DNA from: a bacterium
Lineage (GTDB): Bacteria; Joyebacterota; Joyebacteria; Joyebacterales; Joyebacteraceae
Direction: 5' to 3'
Assembly: GCA_025774935.1 (NCBI GenBank)
Contig: JALGZK010000005.1
Span: forward strand, 124,001 to 188,000
DNA: 64,000 nt
Part shown: piece by piece, positions 1 to 9,476 of the stretch
Layout: every line of letters begins with the position of its first letter
How positions within the stretch are numbered: position 1 is the stretch's first letter
Notes under the pieces: generated by a model
Database searches by the model: none
Told to the model about the DNA's origin: nothing
Seen by the model: only the letters and a program-made list of their open reading frames with translations
Translations under genes and position numbers: made by a program

Positions 1-756
1 TTCGGGTCTGGCGCGCGCGACGCCGAGGAAGAGCTCCTCGTCGAACCACCCGTAGGCCGCTCCGCCGTACATGATCACGGGCCCCTCGAGGCCAGCGAGT
101 ACGGACGGCGCGCCCCGGCTCGCGGCGAGGGCGGCACCGAGCTCGTCGCGCGACGCTTCCGGATCGCCCGTGATCGCCTCGGCGAAGTGGCGCCTGTCGG
201 CCGCGTTCGGGAGGCGGTGCGCTTTGCCCGAGTCCGCCTTCGCGTCGAGGAGCGCCTGCGAGACCACGAAGACGAGATCGGCCGCCTCGATCATGTCCCG
301 CTCGATCGCAGACGTTGCCTCCGGATCGGCGCCGCTCGTCGCCGCGGGCTCGTCGGCGGCGTGGTAGACGACGAGCGACTCGCCGAGCGATCCCGCATAG
401 GCAACGTGCTCCGGTGCGAACGCCCAGAGAACGGGGCGCTCGAGCCCCAGCGACGTCGCTGCCTTCGTCACGCGCCGGGCGTGCCGTCGGTGGAATTCGA
501 GCCTCGACCGGGGACTCGACGGGTGCGACGGGACGACCGGCGACAGCACCCACAACCGCTCGTCGACGCGACGAAGGCCGAGGAGCTTCGGCCAGCGCCT
601 CCGCCGTCCGACGACCGAGAAGACGTCGAGCGGCGGATCGACGTAGAGCACGCTCGCCGAGCGGGAGACGACCTGCATCAGGTGCTGCTTGCTCGTCGGC
701 AGGCCGGTCCAGTGGTTCGCGGAGGCGCAGATGACGTCGGGCACCCGGTCGGTCAC
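1..756 (-). CDS. Glycosyltransferase, TuaH-like (3' end cut by the window)
   Basis: My own translation from a GTG at 756 stays open to the window edge (252 codons), so the C-terminal part is missing. The start overlaps the stop of the upstream glycosyltransferase as GTGA. The N-terminus reads ANHWTGLPTSKQHLMQ followed by VLYVDPP, which resembles the opening of TuaH-type GT4 glycosyltransferases. Later segments VVYHAADE, ADLVFVVSQALLD and HRLPNAAD fit the middle of a GT-B fold. It probably adds a sugar to an envelope polysaccharide at the inner face of the membrane. Acceptor and donor cannot be told from sequence. It is the last visible gene of the LPS-core cluster. Confidence 0.7.
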   Translation of the reverse strand, partial: MTDRVPDVICASANHWTGLPTSKQHLMQVVSRSASVLYVDPPLDVFSVVGRRRRWPKLLGLRRVDERLWVLSPVVPSHPSSPRSRLEFHRRHARRVTKAATSLGLERPVLWAFAPEHVAYAGSLGESLVVYHAADEPAATSGADPEATSAIERDMIEAADLVFVVSQALLDAKADSGKAHRLPNAADRRHFAEAITGDPEASRDELGAALAASRGAPSVLAGLEGPVIMYGGAAYGWFDEELFLGVARARPE

Positions 757-1814
757 GCTCGCTTCCCTCCTGCGAACTCCGCGAGAGCCGTCATGACGTC
801 CTCGACGCTCACGGCCTCGATGCAGGGATCGTCGGGGCGCTGACAGGGCGCCCTCTGGTCGCACGGGCTGCACGGGTAGCCGGCTGTCAGGAGACGGCGC
901 TCCACGGCGCGCGGTCCCCACGTGTCCTGGGTCGTCGGTCCGAGGATGCCGACGATCGGCGTCTCCACGGCGGCGGCGACGTGGAGCGGCCCGCTGTCGT
1001 TCCCCACGAGGGCCACCGCGCCCGCGGCGACAGCGGCCAGCTCCCGAACGCTCGTGCGTCCGCCGAGGGACACCGCCGTGCCGTCCGACGCGGCGACGAC
1101 GTCCTCGACGAGCCCCTTGTCCTTCGGGGAGCCGGCGACGGCGGTCGAGAGCCCGAGCCGTTCCTTCGCGAGGGCGGCAACTTCCCCGAAGCGCTCCGCC
1201 GGCCAGACCCTGAGGGGTCCGCCGGCGCCGGGCGCGATCACGATGTAGTCCGAGTCCCGAGCGAGTCCGCTCTCCGCGAGAAGCTCCCGCGCGCTCCGGA
1301 GCTCGTCTGCCGACAGGTAGATGCGCGGAACCGGAGTCCCGGGGAGAGTCGCCCCGACCGTCTCGACGGCCGAGACGAAGTGGTCGGCGACGTGGCCGGA
1401 GGCGCGATAGGGAACGCTCCTGTCCAGGATGCGCCCGAGGCCGAAGCCCGCGTGGCTGAAGCCGACCGTGAACGAGGGCTCAGCGAAGAGCAGGAGGAGC
1501 GATGAGCGGTGGTCGCCGGTGAGGTCGACGGCGAGGTCGAATCGCCGGCGCCGGAGCTCGCGTGCGAGCTTCCACAGCCACACGGGGCTGTGGTAGTTCT
1601 CGACGGCATCGTAGACGATGATCTCGTCGATGTTCGGGTTGCCGGCGAGCACGTCTCGCGCGCGCCTCTTGACGAGGACTGAGACCTCCGCCTCGGGGAA
1701 CCTCCGCTTCAGCGCCTCGAAGACCGGGATCGAGACGACGACGTCGCCCAGAAAATACAGACGCACGACGAGGATCGATCGGACGCTCTCCGGGTGGAAC
1801 GGTCTCTCTCTCAT
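753..1814 (-). CDS. GT9 heptosyltransferase-like protein
   Basis: A 353-residue protein of the ADP-heptose:LPS heptosyltransferase family (GT9), which transfers heptose to the inner core of LPS in the cytoplasm. The N-terminus has the family's RLYFLGDVVVSIPV opening. The C-terminal half carries VGNDSGPLHVAAA and ILGPTTQDTWGP, the usual nucleotide-sugar-binding region. A cysteine-rich tail (CSPCDQRAPC, then C) is typical of RfaF-type members. I chose the ATG at 1814 because it overlaps the previous stop as ATGA and gives a family-like N-terminus; upstream in-frame sequence is arginine-rich and not family-like. The exact sugar specificity is unknown. Confidence 0.85.
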   Translation of the reverse strand: MRERPFHPESVRSILVVRLYFLGDVVVSIPVFEALKRRFPEAEVSVLVKRRARDVLAGNPNIDEIIVYDAVENYHSPVWLWKLARELRRRRFDLAVDLTGDHRSSLLLLFAEPSFTVGFSHAGFGLGRILDRSVPYRASGHVADHFVSAVETVGATLPGTPVPRIYLSADELRSARELLAESGLARDSDYIVIAPGAGGPLRVWPAERFGEVAALAKERLGLSTAVAGSPKDKGLVEDVVAASDGTAVSLGGRTSVRELAAVAAGAVALVGNDSGPLHVAAAVETPIVGILGPTTQDTWGPRAVERRLLTAGYPCSPCDQRAPCQRPDDPCIEAVSVEDVMTALAEFAGGKRA

Positions 1815-2950
1815 GCGGCCTCCCGGGCTCCCCGGCGAGGAGCGGTCCTCGTCCCGCCCGCAGCGTCGATCTCCGCGGCGAAGCACTCCTCGACGCGGTC
1901 GATCATCGTGGTGAGCGAGAACTCGCCCGCAACTCGCTGCCTTGCCTCGGCGGCGAGTCTCGACGCGAGGTCCGGATCCGACAGAGCTCTGAGAATCGCG
2001 CCGGCCAGCTCCGAGGGGGCGCGCGCCGGCACCAGGAGTCCATGACGACCGTCCTCGATCATCTCGGGAATCCCGGCGACGGACGTGGCCACGACCGGCG
2101 TCCCCGCCGCCATAGCCTCCAGAATCGAATGCGGCATCCCCTCGCGGATGCTCGCGACCGCTAGCACGTCGGCGGCGTCGAGGATCGCGGGCACGTCCTC
2201 GCGGCGCCCGGCGAAGACGACCGTTCTTTCCGGAGTCAGGCGGGCGGCCTCCGCCTCGAGCTCCCCGCGGAGCTCGCCGTCTCCGACGACCAGCATGCGG
2301 GCTTCCGGCAACTCCACGAGCACGCGCGACATCGCTTCGAACGCGTCCACGTGTCTCTTGTCTCCCACGAGCCGCGCGACCATCGCGATCAGCGGAGCGC
2401 CTGGTGCGATCCCGAACTCGGCGCGGACGGCCTCTCCGCCCCCGCGCGGGACGCGCCCTGGGTCGATCCCGTTCGGGATGATCGTGATCCGCGAGCGCTC
2501 GACGACGCCGGTGTCGGCCATCTCATCGGCGAGCGCCCGGCAGTTCGCGATGACGTGCGTGACCCACCTGCCGTACACGAACCTGTTGCGAACCGAACGC
2601 CTGGGCGGGAAGTTGAGCCCCCGCCGCTCCACGACGGGGCCGATCCGAGCCAGGCGCGCCGCCGCCCCTCCGACCCTCACGGCCCTCTGCACGTTCACGC
2701 TCACAAGGTCGGGCGCGAAGCGCGCCATCCACACCGACAGCCGGACGATCGAGACGACGTCAGCATCTCCGGTCATGGGCAGCTCGAGAACCGGGTAGCC
2801 CGCCTCGCGGGACGCCGATGCGAGTGCGCTCCCGGACCGCGCGACGACCGCCGCGTCGTGCCCGCGACCGGAGAGGCCGGCGGCGACCTCGAGGAGCCAC
2901 CGCTCGCCGCCGCCGAGCTGACGCATCGAGTTGACGAAGGCGATTCTCAT
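1811..2950 (-). CDS. GT4 family glycosyltransferase
   Basis: A 379-residue retaining GT-B glycosyltransferase. The N-terminal MRQLGGGERWLLEVA is the glycine-rich acceptor-side loop typical of GT4. The C-terminal EGMPHSILEAMAAGTPVV is the EX7E nucleotide-sugar motif region, followed by GIPEMIEDGRHGLLVP. Both ends overlap neighbours by four bases (ATGA), so it is translationally coupled with two other sugar transferases. It very likely builds part of the LPS core or a linked polysaccharide; donor and acceptor are unknown. Confidence 0.85.
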   Translation of the reverse strand: MRIAFVNSMRQLGGGERWLLEVAAGLSGRGHDAAVVARSGSALASASREAGYPVLELPMTGDADVVSIVRLSVWMARFAPDLVSVNVQRAVRVGGAAARLARIGPVVERRGLNFPPRRSVRNRFVYGRWVTHVIANCRALADEMADTGVVERSRITIIPNGIDPGRVPRGGGEAVRAEFGIAPGAPLIAMVARLVGDKRHVDAFEAMSRVLVELPEARMLVVGDGELRGELEAEAARLTPERTVVFAGRREDVPAILDAADVLAVASIREGMPHSILEAMAAGTPVVATSVAGIPEMIEDGRHGLLVPARAPSELAGAILRALSDPDLASRLAAEARQRVAGEFSLTTMIDRVEECFAAEIDAAGGTRTAPRRGAREAA

Positions 2951-4131
2951 CCCCGTCCACCTCCCGTCGGCCGGCCCTTCGGGGTCCCCGTCGCCCGGAC
3001 CGCGTCGAGGGCCGCGCTCAGGAGCTCACCGAACGCGTCCACGGAGAGCCGTTCGCGGGCCGTCCTCCGTGCCTCGTCCCCCATCCGCGTCGCCCTGTCG
3101 CCGTCGCCGAGGACCGAGACGATCGCGCGGGAGAGTCCCGCGGGGTCGTCGGGGGCGACGAGGAGACCGCTCGAACCGTCCCGGATCAGCTCGGGGATCA
3201 CGCCGACGGTGGTGGCAACGACGGGCCTCCCGGCGGCCAGGTACTCGCTCACTGCCCGCGAGTTCTCCTCGCTCCCGCGGGATGAGCAGACGCAGACGTC
3301 GGCCTCCGCGAGGAACCGCGGGACGTCGTCGCGCCGCCCGGCGAAGACGACGGCTTCCTCGATCCCGAGGTCGCGCGCGAGCTCGCGAAGTCGCTCGGGC
3401 TGGCCGGACCACGGTTCGCCGACCAGCACCAGACGAGCGTCCGGGAAGCTCCTGACGACGTCCACCATGGCGGTGAGGAGCACGTCGTGGCCCTTGACCG
3501 GAGCGAGGCGGGCGACGTTCACGATCACAGGCACCCGGGCCCTGATCCCCAGCTCGCGCCTGAGGGATCCGTCGGCCGGCTGCTCCACGAAGCGATCGTC
3601 CGTCACCGGCAGGAGGATCCGGTGCACGCGGTCGGGCGGGACCCGCAGCGCGTCGACCACCCAGGTCCGAATCCGAGCCGACGGTACGATGACCGCGTCG
3701 GTCAGTCTCCGGTACAGAAGGCGGTTGCCGGCGTTGGTGCGCGGGGCACGCGAGACTCCGCGGAGGTGAAGGAGAGGCGCCCGGCGGCCGACGGCCAGAG
3801 CCACCGAGAGATGCGCCGCGGACCCCGACGAGTGGACCACGTCGAATCGGTGCGCACGCGTGAGAGCAGAGAGGAAGCGGACGTCCGCGAAGAGATCCGA
3901 GAGCGACCGCCTCGCGTCCGCTCCCGGGAGTTCCATGTACCGGAGTCCCGCCTCGGCGTCGCTTCCGCGCCCGTCGGGTCGCCTCCGCCCGCTCACAGCT
4001 TCAGCGCTCCCCGCAGGAGTCGCGACCGTGACCTCGATTCCGAGGGCCGCCTCGGCGTCCGCAACAGCGACGGCGTACTCGCTCTCGGCCGTCCAGATCC
4101 GCGAATCCGTTACTATGAGCGATCTACGCAC
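2947..4131 (-). CDS. GT4 family glycosyltransferase
   Basis: A 394-residue glycosyltransferase. The open frame extends to 4233, but the GTG at 4131 is the better start: it follows a GGGAG/GGAAG-like ribosome site, overlaps the previous gene's TAG by only eight bases and begins just before the family-like segment SLIVTDSRIWTAESEYA. The C-terminal half has VNVARLAPVKGHDVLL, VVFAGRRDDVPRFL, CSSRGSEENSRAVSEYLAAG and RPVVATTVGVIPELI, the ordinary GT4 pattern with the second glutamate in the nucleotide-sugar site. It sits in the core-oligosaccharide operon and ends in an ATGA overlap. Confidence 0.82.
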   Translation of the reverse strand: MRRSLIVTDSRIWTAESEYAVAVADAEAALGIEVTVATPAGSAEAVSGRRRPDGRGSDAEAGLRYMELPGADARRSLSDLFADVRFLSALTRAHRFDVVHSSGSAAHLSVALAVGRRAPLLHLRGVSRAPRTNAGNRLLYRRLTDAVIVPSARIRTWVVDALRVPPDRVHRILLPVTDDRFVEQPADGSLRRELGIRARVPVIVNVARLAPVKGHDVLLTAMVDVVRSFPDARLVLVGEPWSGQPERLRELARDLGIEEAVVFAGRRDDVPRFLAEADVCVCSSRGSEENSRAVSEYLAAGRPVVATTVGVIPELIRDGSSGLLVAPDDPAGLSRAIVSVLGDGDRATRMGDEARRTARERLSVDAFGELLSAALDAVRATGTPKGRPTGGGRG

Positions 4132-5164
4132 GCGCTTCCGCTCCCGCCAGGAGCTCGCGCGCCTCCGCGACGACCTCCCGGGCAGTGACCGACTCCATGC
4201 ACTCCAGCGTTCCAAGCGGACACGAGCGCGCACCGTGGCTCCCGCACGGCCTGCACTCGAGTTCCGCTCCCATCACGCGAGACAGATGAGTGTACGGCGC
4301 GTACCCCTGCGACGGAACCGTCGGTCCGAAGACCGCGATCACGGGGGTTCCGAGCCCGGCGGCCACGTGCACGGGCGCGGAGTCGTTCGTGAGAAGCACG
4401 GACGCGCGGTCGAGGAGAGCGATCCAGGGACCGAGCGCGAGCGCCCCCGTGAGATCGACCGCACCGCCACCGAGGAGCCTCGCCACCTCGCGTCCCGCCG
4501 ACCGATCCGCTTCCGCCCCAGCGACAACGACCGTCGCCTCGAGATCGGAGGCCAGCTCCCCCGCCGCTTCGGCGAACCGCTCCGGAGCCCAGCGCTTCGT
4601 CGGCCACTGACTGCCCGGTGCGACGACGACAATCGCTCCGTCGGCGGGTACTCCGGCACGTCCGAGCTCTCCCTGGAGGGATTCGTGCGCGCCCGGCGGG
4701 ACGACCACGCGGAACGGAACGCGCCCACCACCCGGACTGGCCCCGAGCGGGGTGAGGAGACCCGCGGCGCGCTCGATCTCGTGCGACCGCGCGCGGTACC
4801 GGACGACGTCGGTCAGAAAGACGCGCCCACCACTCTCATCGAAACCGATGCGTCGCGGGATTCCGGCGAGCCAGATCAGAAGGGCGCTTCGGAATGACCT
4901 GTGGACAACGAGTGCGGCGTCGAACCCGAGTCGGCGGATCCCGCGCGCCTTCCGGAGGAGACCGCCCACGCCGCGGTCGTCGCCGTGCTTGTCATAGACG
5001 ATGATCTCGTCGACGCCGCCCTGTCCCCGCAGGAACTCCCCGCCGATCGGCGTCGTCAGGACCGAGAGCCTGTCGACGCGATCGGCCTCCCGGGCCAGGC
5101 GGATGAGCGGCAGGGTCAGGATCGTGTCCCCCAGGAAGGCCATCGTCACGACGAGGACGTTCAT
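4124..5164 (-). CDS. GT9 heptosyltransferase (WaaF/RfaF-like)
   Basis: A 346-residue GT9 enzyme, close to the usual length for heptosyltransferase II. Motifs include VTMAFLGDTILTLPLIRLA at the N-terminus, VVVAPGSQWPTKRWAPERFAE in the middle, and LTNDSAPVHVAAGLGTPVIA with FGPTVPSQGY near the C-terminus. The tail contains CRPCGSHGARSCPLGTLECM, the cysteine pattern seen in RfaF-like proteins. It should transfer L-glycero-D-manno-heptose from ADP-heptose to the growing core. The start at 5164 overlaps the preceding gene's stop as ATGA. Confidence 0.86.
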   Translation of the reverse strand: MNVLVVTMAFLGDTILTLPLIRLAREADRVDRLSVLTTPIGGEFLRGQGGVDEIIVYDKHGDDRGVGGLLRKARGIRRLGFDAALVVHRSFRSALLIWLAGIPRRIGFDESGGRVFLTDVVRYRARSHEIERAAGLLTPLGASPGGGRVPFRVVVPPGAHESLQGELGRAGVPADGAIVVVAPGSQWPTKRWAPERFAEAAGELASDLEATVVVAGAEADRSAGREVARLLGGGAVDLTGALALGPWIALLDRASVLLTNDSAPVHVAAGLGTPVIAVFGPTVPSQGYAPYTHLSRVMGAELECRPCGSHGARSCPLGTLECMESVTAREVVAEARELLAGAEARA

Positions 5165-6276
5165 CGTCCACCCCTTCCGACGTCGTCCCCGGTACCCGGC
5201 GCCCGCAGCTCCCCGCCGACCCGCGCTCCGTCCGCGGCAATCGGTCCGAGGAGCCCCTCGAACGCCTCGAAGACGTCGTCGACCTCGACCGTCCTCATGC
5301 AGTTCCAGTGCGAGAGGCGACAGCGGTCACCGCCGAAGAAGGAACACGCGCTGCACTCGAGGTCGGCGTAGACCAGCGCGTGGCCCTCGAAGTCGAACTG
5401 ACCCGGATCGGTCGGACCGAAGACGGCGACCGTCGGAGTTCCCGCGGCCATGGCGATGTGCGTCGGGCCGCTGTCGTTCCCGACGTAGGCTCGCGCGAGC
5501 GCGATGAGCGCGGCCATCTGTCCGAGGGTCGTCTCCCCCGCCGCCACTCTCGCACTCGGGGCGCACGCGACGCAGCTCTCGGGCGAAGCGATCGACTCGC
5601 AGAGCTCTCGCTCGCCCGCCGAGCCGAGGAGGAGCACTGGAAGCCCGAGCTCCGCGTTCACCCGCCTCACCAGCGCCCCGTACCTCTCGGCGGGCCATCG
5701 CTTCGTCGCCCACACCGACCCGGGCACGACCACGGCGAACCCGCCGGGAGGGATGCCGACGAGTTTGAGGTACTCCTCAGCCCACTCGCGGTCCGCTTCC
5801 GCCACGTGGTATCGCGGCCGACGATAGACGGGCTCGACGCCCAGCGGAATAAGGCTCGCGACGTACCGCTCGACGAGTCTCTTGGAGGCGCGGAACGGCT
5901 GCTTCCGGACCCTGACCCGATACGCGTCGCCCACCTCCCGCTTCCTGTAGCGCGTCACGAGCCGCGCGCCGGACGCTCCGGCCAGGTAGCGGCTCCTGAA
6001 GTTCGCATGGAGGTCGACCACGGCATCGTACCCGCGCTCTCGGACCTCGCGGCCGAGGGCACGGACTCCGGCAAGTGACCCTTCTCTCAGCAAGTGGATC
6101 GCGTCGAGATACGGGTTGCCGGCGACGAGGTCCACGAGCCCCGCCTTGACGACGAACGCGATCTCCGCACGAGGATAGGCCTCGCGGAGAAGGGCCGTCA
6201 CGGGCTCGGTCAGAACCACGTCTCCCACCGAGCTCATTCGGATGAGTGCGATCTTCTCGAGTGCGGGTGCGGACAC
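5161..6276 (-). CDS. GT9 heptosyltransferase-like protein
   Basis: A 371-residue GT9 enzyme. The GTG at 6276 is preferred over in-frame starts further up because it lies four bases after the ABC transporter stop, follows a GAGGA site, and puts the family opening IALIRMSSVGDVVLTEPV near the N-terminus. Middle and C-terminal motifs are VVVPGSVWATKRWPAERYG, YVGNDSGPTHIAMAAGTP and FGPTDPGQF, with a cysteine-rich tail CSACSFFGGDRC. It probably acts on the inner core of LPS in series with the neighbouring GT9 enzymes. Confidence 0.85.
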   Translation of the reverse strand: MSAPALEKIALIRMSSVGDVVLTEPVTALLREAYPRAEIAFVVKAGLVDLVAGNPYLDAIHLLREGSLAGVRALGREVRERGYDAVVDLHANFRSRYLAGASGARLVTRYRKREVGDAYRVRVRKQPFRASKRLVERYVASLIPLGVEPVYRRPRYHVAEADREWAEEYLKLVGIPPGGFAVVVPGSVWATKRWPAERYGALVRRVNAELGLPVLLLGSAGERELCESIASPESCVACAPSARVAAGETTLGQMAALIALARAYVGNDSGPTHIAMAAGTPTVAVFGPTDPGQFDFEGHALVYADLECSACSFFGGDRCRLSHWNCMRTVEVDDVFEAFEGLLGPIAADGARVGGELRAPGTGDDVGRGGR

Positions 6277-6280
6277 GCTG

Positions 6281-8194
6281 CTACTCGTCCTCAGAGCGAG
6301 GGGGTGCCTGGCCGTTCCTGAATTGCATGTCATACAGGTGTCGGTACAGGCCGTCGGCAGCAAGGAGGTCGTCGTGGGAGCCGGCTTCGACGATCCTGCC
6401 TCCATCCAGCACGACGATCCGGTCGGCGTTTCGGATGGTCGACAGCCTGTGGGCGATGAGGAGCACCGTCCTGCCGGCGAGCAGGTGCTCGATCGCCTCC
6501 TGCACGAGCCGCTCGGACTCGGTATCGAGGGAGGACGTCGCCTCGTCGAAGATGAGAATCGGCGGGTTCTTGAGGATCGCCCGGGCGATCGCTATCCTCT
6601 GCCGTTCCCCGCCAGAGACCATCACGCCGCGCTCCCCGATCTCGGTGTCGTAGCCCTGGGGCATCGCGCTGATGAAGCCATGGGCGTTCGCCGCCCTCGC
6701 GGCCGCCTCGATCCCCTCAGGCCGGGCGCCCTCCAGTCCGTATGCGATGTTGCTCCGAACGGTGTCGTTGAACAGGATCGTCTCCTGCGTGACGATGCCC
6801 ATGAGCCGGCGAAGCGATGCGAGATCGACGTCCCGCAGGTCCCGGCCGTCGATCGTGATGCGCCCCGAGGTCGGGTCGTAGAAGCGCGGCAGGAGATCGA
6901 GGAGCGTCGACTTCCCCGCGCCGCTGGGACCGACGACGGCGACGACCTCGCCCCGTCCGATCTTGAGGTCGACAGAGGTGAGCACCTCGTCTCCCGTGTC
7001 GTAGCTGAACGACACGCTCTCGTACGCGATGCTCTCGTCGAAGGACTCGATGACCCGAGCCTCCGGCGGCGAGATGATTCGGGGCGGGGTGTCAAGTACC
7101 TCGAAGACGCGCGCGGCCGCCGCGAGTCCCACCTGGAGCTCGCTGTTCGCCCGCGAGACGTTCCGAAGCGGGTTCATCGCCGACAGGAGCGCGGCCAGGA
7201 AGATCAGGAACCAGTCTGCCGACACGACGCCGTCGACGAGCACCTCTCGGGCGCCGATCCAGAGGACGATGACCACACCGATGACTCCCAGATACTCCGT
7301 GAGCGGACTCGCGAGGACGCTCAGGAGCTCCATTCGGATCGTCGCCCTGAAGAAGTCGCGCGTGTTCGCGAAGAACCTGCGGCGCTCGTACTCCTCCATC
7401 CCGAACGCCTTCACGACCCTGATGCCCGAGATCGCCTCCTGGAGGGTCGAGGTCACGTCGGCCATCCGTTCCTGGATCCGTTTGCTGCGCTTCCGCAGGC
7501 GCTGCCCGATCTTCCCGATCAGGAAGACGATCGGCGGGAGCACCACGAGCGTGATGAGGGACAGGCGCCAGCTGATCCAGAACGCGAGCCCCAGGTAGAG
7601 AAGCGCCAGGAGCGCCTCGCGGAATAGACTCGCGAACGTGGCGACGAGGGCCCTGCGTACCAGAACGACGTCGTTCGTGACGCGCGAGATCAGCTGACCC
7701 GACCGCTGTCCGTGGTAGAACGAGAGCGAGAGCTCGGTCAGCCGCGTGAAGAGCCCGTTCCTGAGATCCCGGATCACGCTCTGCTCGACGGAGATGATGA
7801 GGATCGCCTGGAGGTAGCCGAAGATCGCCTTGACGAGGAACATGATGAGGAGCGCGACGCATATCTTCCCGAGAACGCGCTGCGGCGTGTCGCTCGAGAA
7901 GAACGCGAGGACGCGATCGCGCACCTCGTCCTTCACTCCGCCGACCGTTGCGGAGACGGAGCCGGCGTCGTCCGTCGACCCCTCGGTCGACGACAGAACG
8001 TCGAGAGGCGCCGCGACGGACTCCGCGCCTTCCTCGAGCAGCTCCTCCTGCTCAAACAGCATGTTCGTGAACGGAAGGATCATGCCCAGCGTGACGCCGG
8101 AGAGCACGGCAAAGACGGCCATGCAGAACAGCGCCGCCAGGAGGCGGCGCCAGTAGGGTCTCACGTAACTCAGTAGTCTCAGGAAGAGGCGCAT
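6281..8194 (-). CDS. msbA: MsbA-like lipid A/LPS ABC exporter (permease fused to ATPase)
   Basis: A 637-residue half-transporter: an N-terminal membrane domain with about six helices (roughly residues 10-330) fused to an ATPase (roughly 385-620). The ATPase has Walker A GPSGAGKST, the Q-loop in GIVTQETILFND, the signature VSGGERQRIAIARA and Walker B ILIFDEATSSLD. Homodimers of this family flip lipid A-core across the inner membrane. An acidic, low-complexity stretch between the first helices (about residues 45-90, EEQEELLEEGAES onward) lengthens the first periplasmic loop. Location among core glycosyltransferases supports an LPS substrate rather than a drug. Confidence 0.85.
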   Translation of the reverse strand: MRLFLRLLSYVRPYWRRLLAALFCMAVFAVLSGVTLGMILPFTNMLFEQEELLEEGAESVAAPLDVLSSTEGSTDDAGSVSATVGGVKDEVRDRVLAFFSSDTPQRVLGKICVALLIMFLVKAIFGYLQAILIISVEQSVIRDLRNGLFTRLTELSLSFYHGQRSGQLISRVTNDVVLVRRALVATFASLFREALLALLYLGLAFWISWRLSLITLVVLPPIVFLIGKIGQRLRKRSKRIQERMADVTSTLQEAISGIRVVKAFGMEEYERRRFFANTRDFFRATIRMELLSVLASPLTEYLGVIGVVIVLWIGAREVLVDGVVSADWFLIFLAALLSAMNPLRNVSRANSELQVGLAAAARVFEVLDTPPRIISPPEARVIESFDESIAYESVSFSYDTGDEVLTSVDLKIGRGEVVAVVGPSGAGKSTLLDLLPRFYDPTSGRITIDGRDLRDVDLASLRRLMGIVTQETILFNDTVRSNIAYGLEGARPEGIEAAARAANAHGFISAMPQGYDTEIGERGVMVSGGERQRIAIARAILKNPPILIFDEATSSLDTESERLVQEAIEHLLAGRTVLLIAHRLSTIRNADRIVVLDGGRIVEAGSHDDLLAADGLYRHLYDMQFRNGQAPPRSEDE

Positions 8195-8207
8195 GTTCGT
8201 CCGTGCC

Positions 8208-9347
8208 CTAGACCGTGCTCGCGGTCAGGAGCACCGCCTGAGTGCGCTCGATGAAGTCCTCGATCGGGAAGCGTTCCCCCGGGGTGAGCTCCACGACCTG
8301 CAGGCAGTCTGATTCGGGGAGTGCCGCCTCCTCCATCTCGGGAGGCGTCATGAGTGAAACCGTCGGAATGCCCATGGCGACGGCGAAGTAGACGAGGTCG
8401 GTGTTGCCGGCGACGAAGAGGTCGCACTGGCCCAAGAGCCCGACGACGTCGCGCATCTTGCGCTGCTGCACTATGATCGGCTCGCGCGAGAGCATCGATT
8501 CGAGCTTGTTTACGAGCCCGTGGTGCTCCGGCGCCGTCAGGAGAATCGCCCGCGCCTGGTAGTCGGAGCAGAGCTTGTCCAGGAGCCTGGCCTGCTGGGA
8601 GAGTGTGATCGAGCTCCCGCCCCGCCCCGGACCCGGGTCGAAACCGACGAGGAGCTCGTCCTCGCGTGGCTTCCGGAAATGGACGAGCTGCTCCGCGAGC
8701 CGTCTCTCGCGCTCGGGTACGTGCCAGTACAGACCGAGTCCGGAGACGTCGATCCCCATGATGCGCGCGATCTCGAGGCCGAGCTGCGCGCGCGTCTTCC
8801 CGGGGACGTTCCTGCTCACCTCGAGGTTCAGGAACGGATGGCTCTCGTCGCTCTGGAGTCCCGCGCGGACCGTGGCGCCGGTGAAGTAGCAGAGCAACAC
8901 GCGCTCGAGGACGAAGTGTCGGTCGAGGATGATCGCGATGTCAAACCGGTACGATCGCATCTTCCTCGCCATCCACAGGAGCGCCCAGAACCGGCGGACG
9001 CCGGTCGGCAGCGAGTACGTGATTACGCGGTCGAGCTCGTCCGCCCCCTCGAGGAGGTCACGGTCGACTTCGTGGACGAGCGCGGCGATCTTCCCGTCCG
9101 GGAACCCCCGGCGCATCGCGCGCAGGGTCGGCATCGCGAAGAGAGCGCCCGCCACTCCACGCTCGGGAATGACGAGAACGCGACCGGCGCGACCGAACGC
9201 TTCCCCGAACGAGATCGCCTCGGGTCTCTTGAACTTCATCAGGTAGGAGCCGATGAGACGCGCGACCCGCGACGGCTGCTCGTTGGGCCCGCCGGTCCGA
9301 CTTCCCGTCGTCTCTCGGCCTTCTGCCTGGGCTACGTTGCCGGCCAT
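8208..9347 (-). CDS. Divergent GT9 (heptosyltransferase-like) protein
   Basis: A 379-residue protein with a GT9-like fold: an N-terminal RVLVIPERGVAGALFAMPTLRAM, a central FDPGPGRGGSSITLSQQARLLDKL and a C-terminal LGQCDLFVAGNTDLVYFAVAMGIPTVSL. The usual NDSGPxH element is replaced by NTDLVYF, and the cysteine-rich tail of the neighbouring GT9 proteins is absent, so catalysis may differ or be lost. It has an N-terminal extension of about 35 mostly polar residues. The ATG at 9347 follows a GGGAAG ribosome site. It is the first gene behind the candidate promoter near 9500 and leads the LPS-core operon. Confidence 0.68.
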   Translation of the reverse strand: MAGNVAQAEGRETTGSRTGGPNEQPSRVARLIGSYLMKFKRPEAISFGEAFGRAGRVLVIPERGVAGALFAMPTLRAMRRGFPDGKIAALVHEVDRDLLEGADELDRVITYSLPTGVRRFWALLWMARKMRSYRFDIAIILDRHFVLERVLLCYFTGATVRAGLQSDESHPFLNLEVSRNVPGKTRAQLGLEIARIMGIDVSGLGLYWHVPERERRLAEQLVHFRKPREDELLVGFDPGPGRGGSSITLSQQARLLDKLCSDYQARAILLTAPEHHGLVNKLESMLSREPIIVQQRKMRDVVGLLGQCDLFVAGNTDLVYFAVAMGIPTVSLMTPPEMEEAALPESDCLQVVELTPGERFPIEDFIERTQAVLLTASTV

Positions 9348-9476
9348 CGTTCGCTTCCCGGCCGCCGAGACGGCCCCGCCCCCACACGACGCGGCTGCGC
9401 CGCCAGGGCGTTCCTCTCCTCGGACGTGACGCGGTGCACGTATAGGACGTTGACGGGCGCGACTCCCGTCGGGCGA

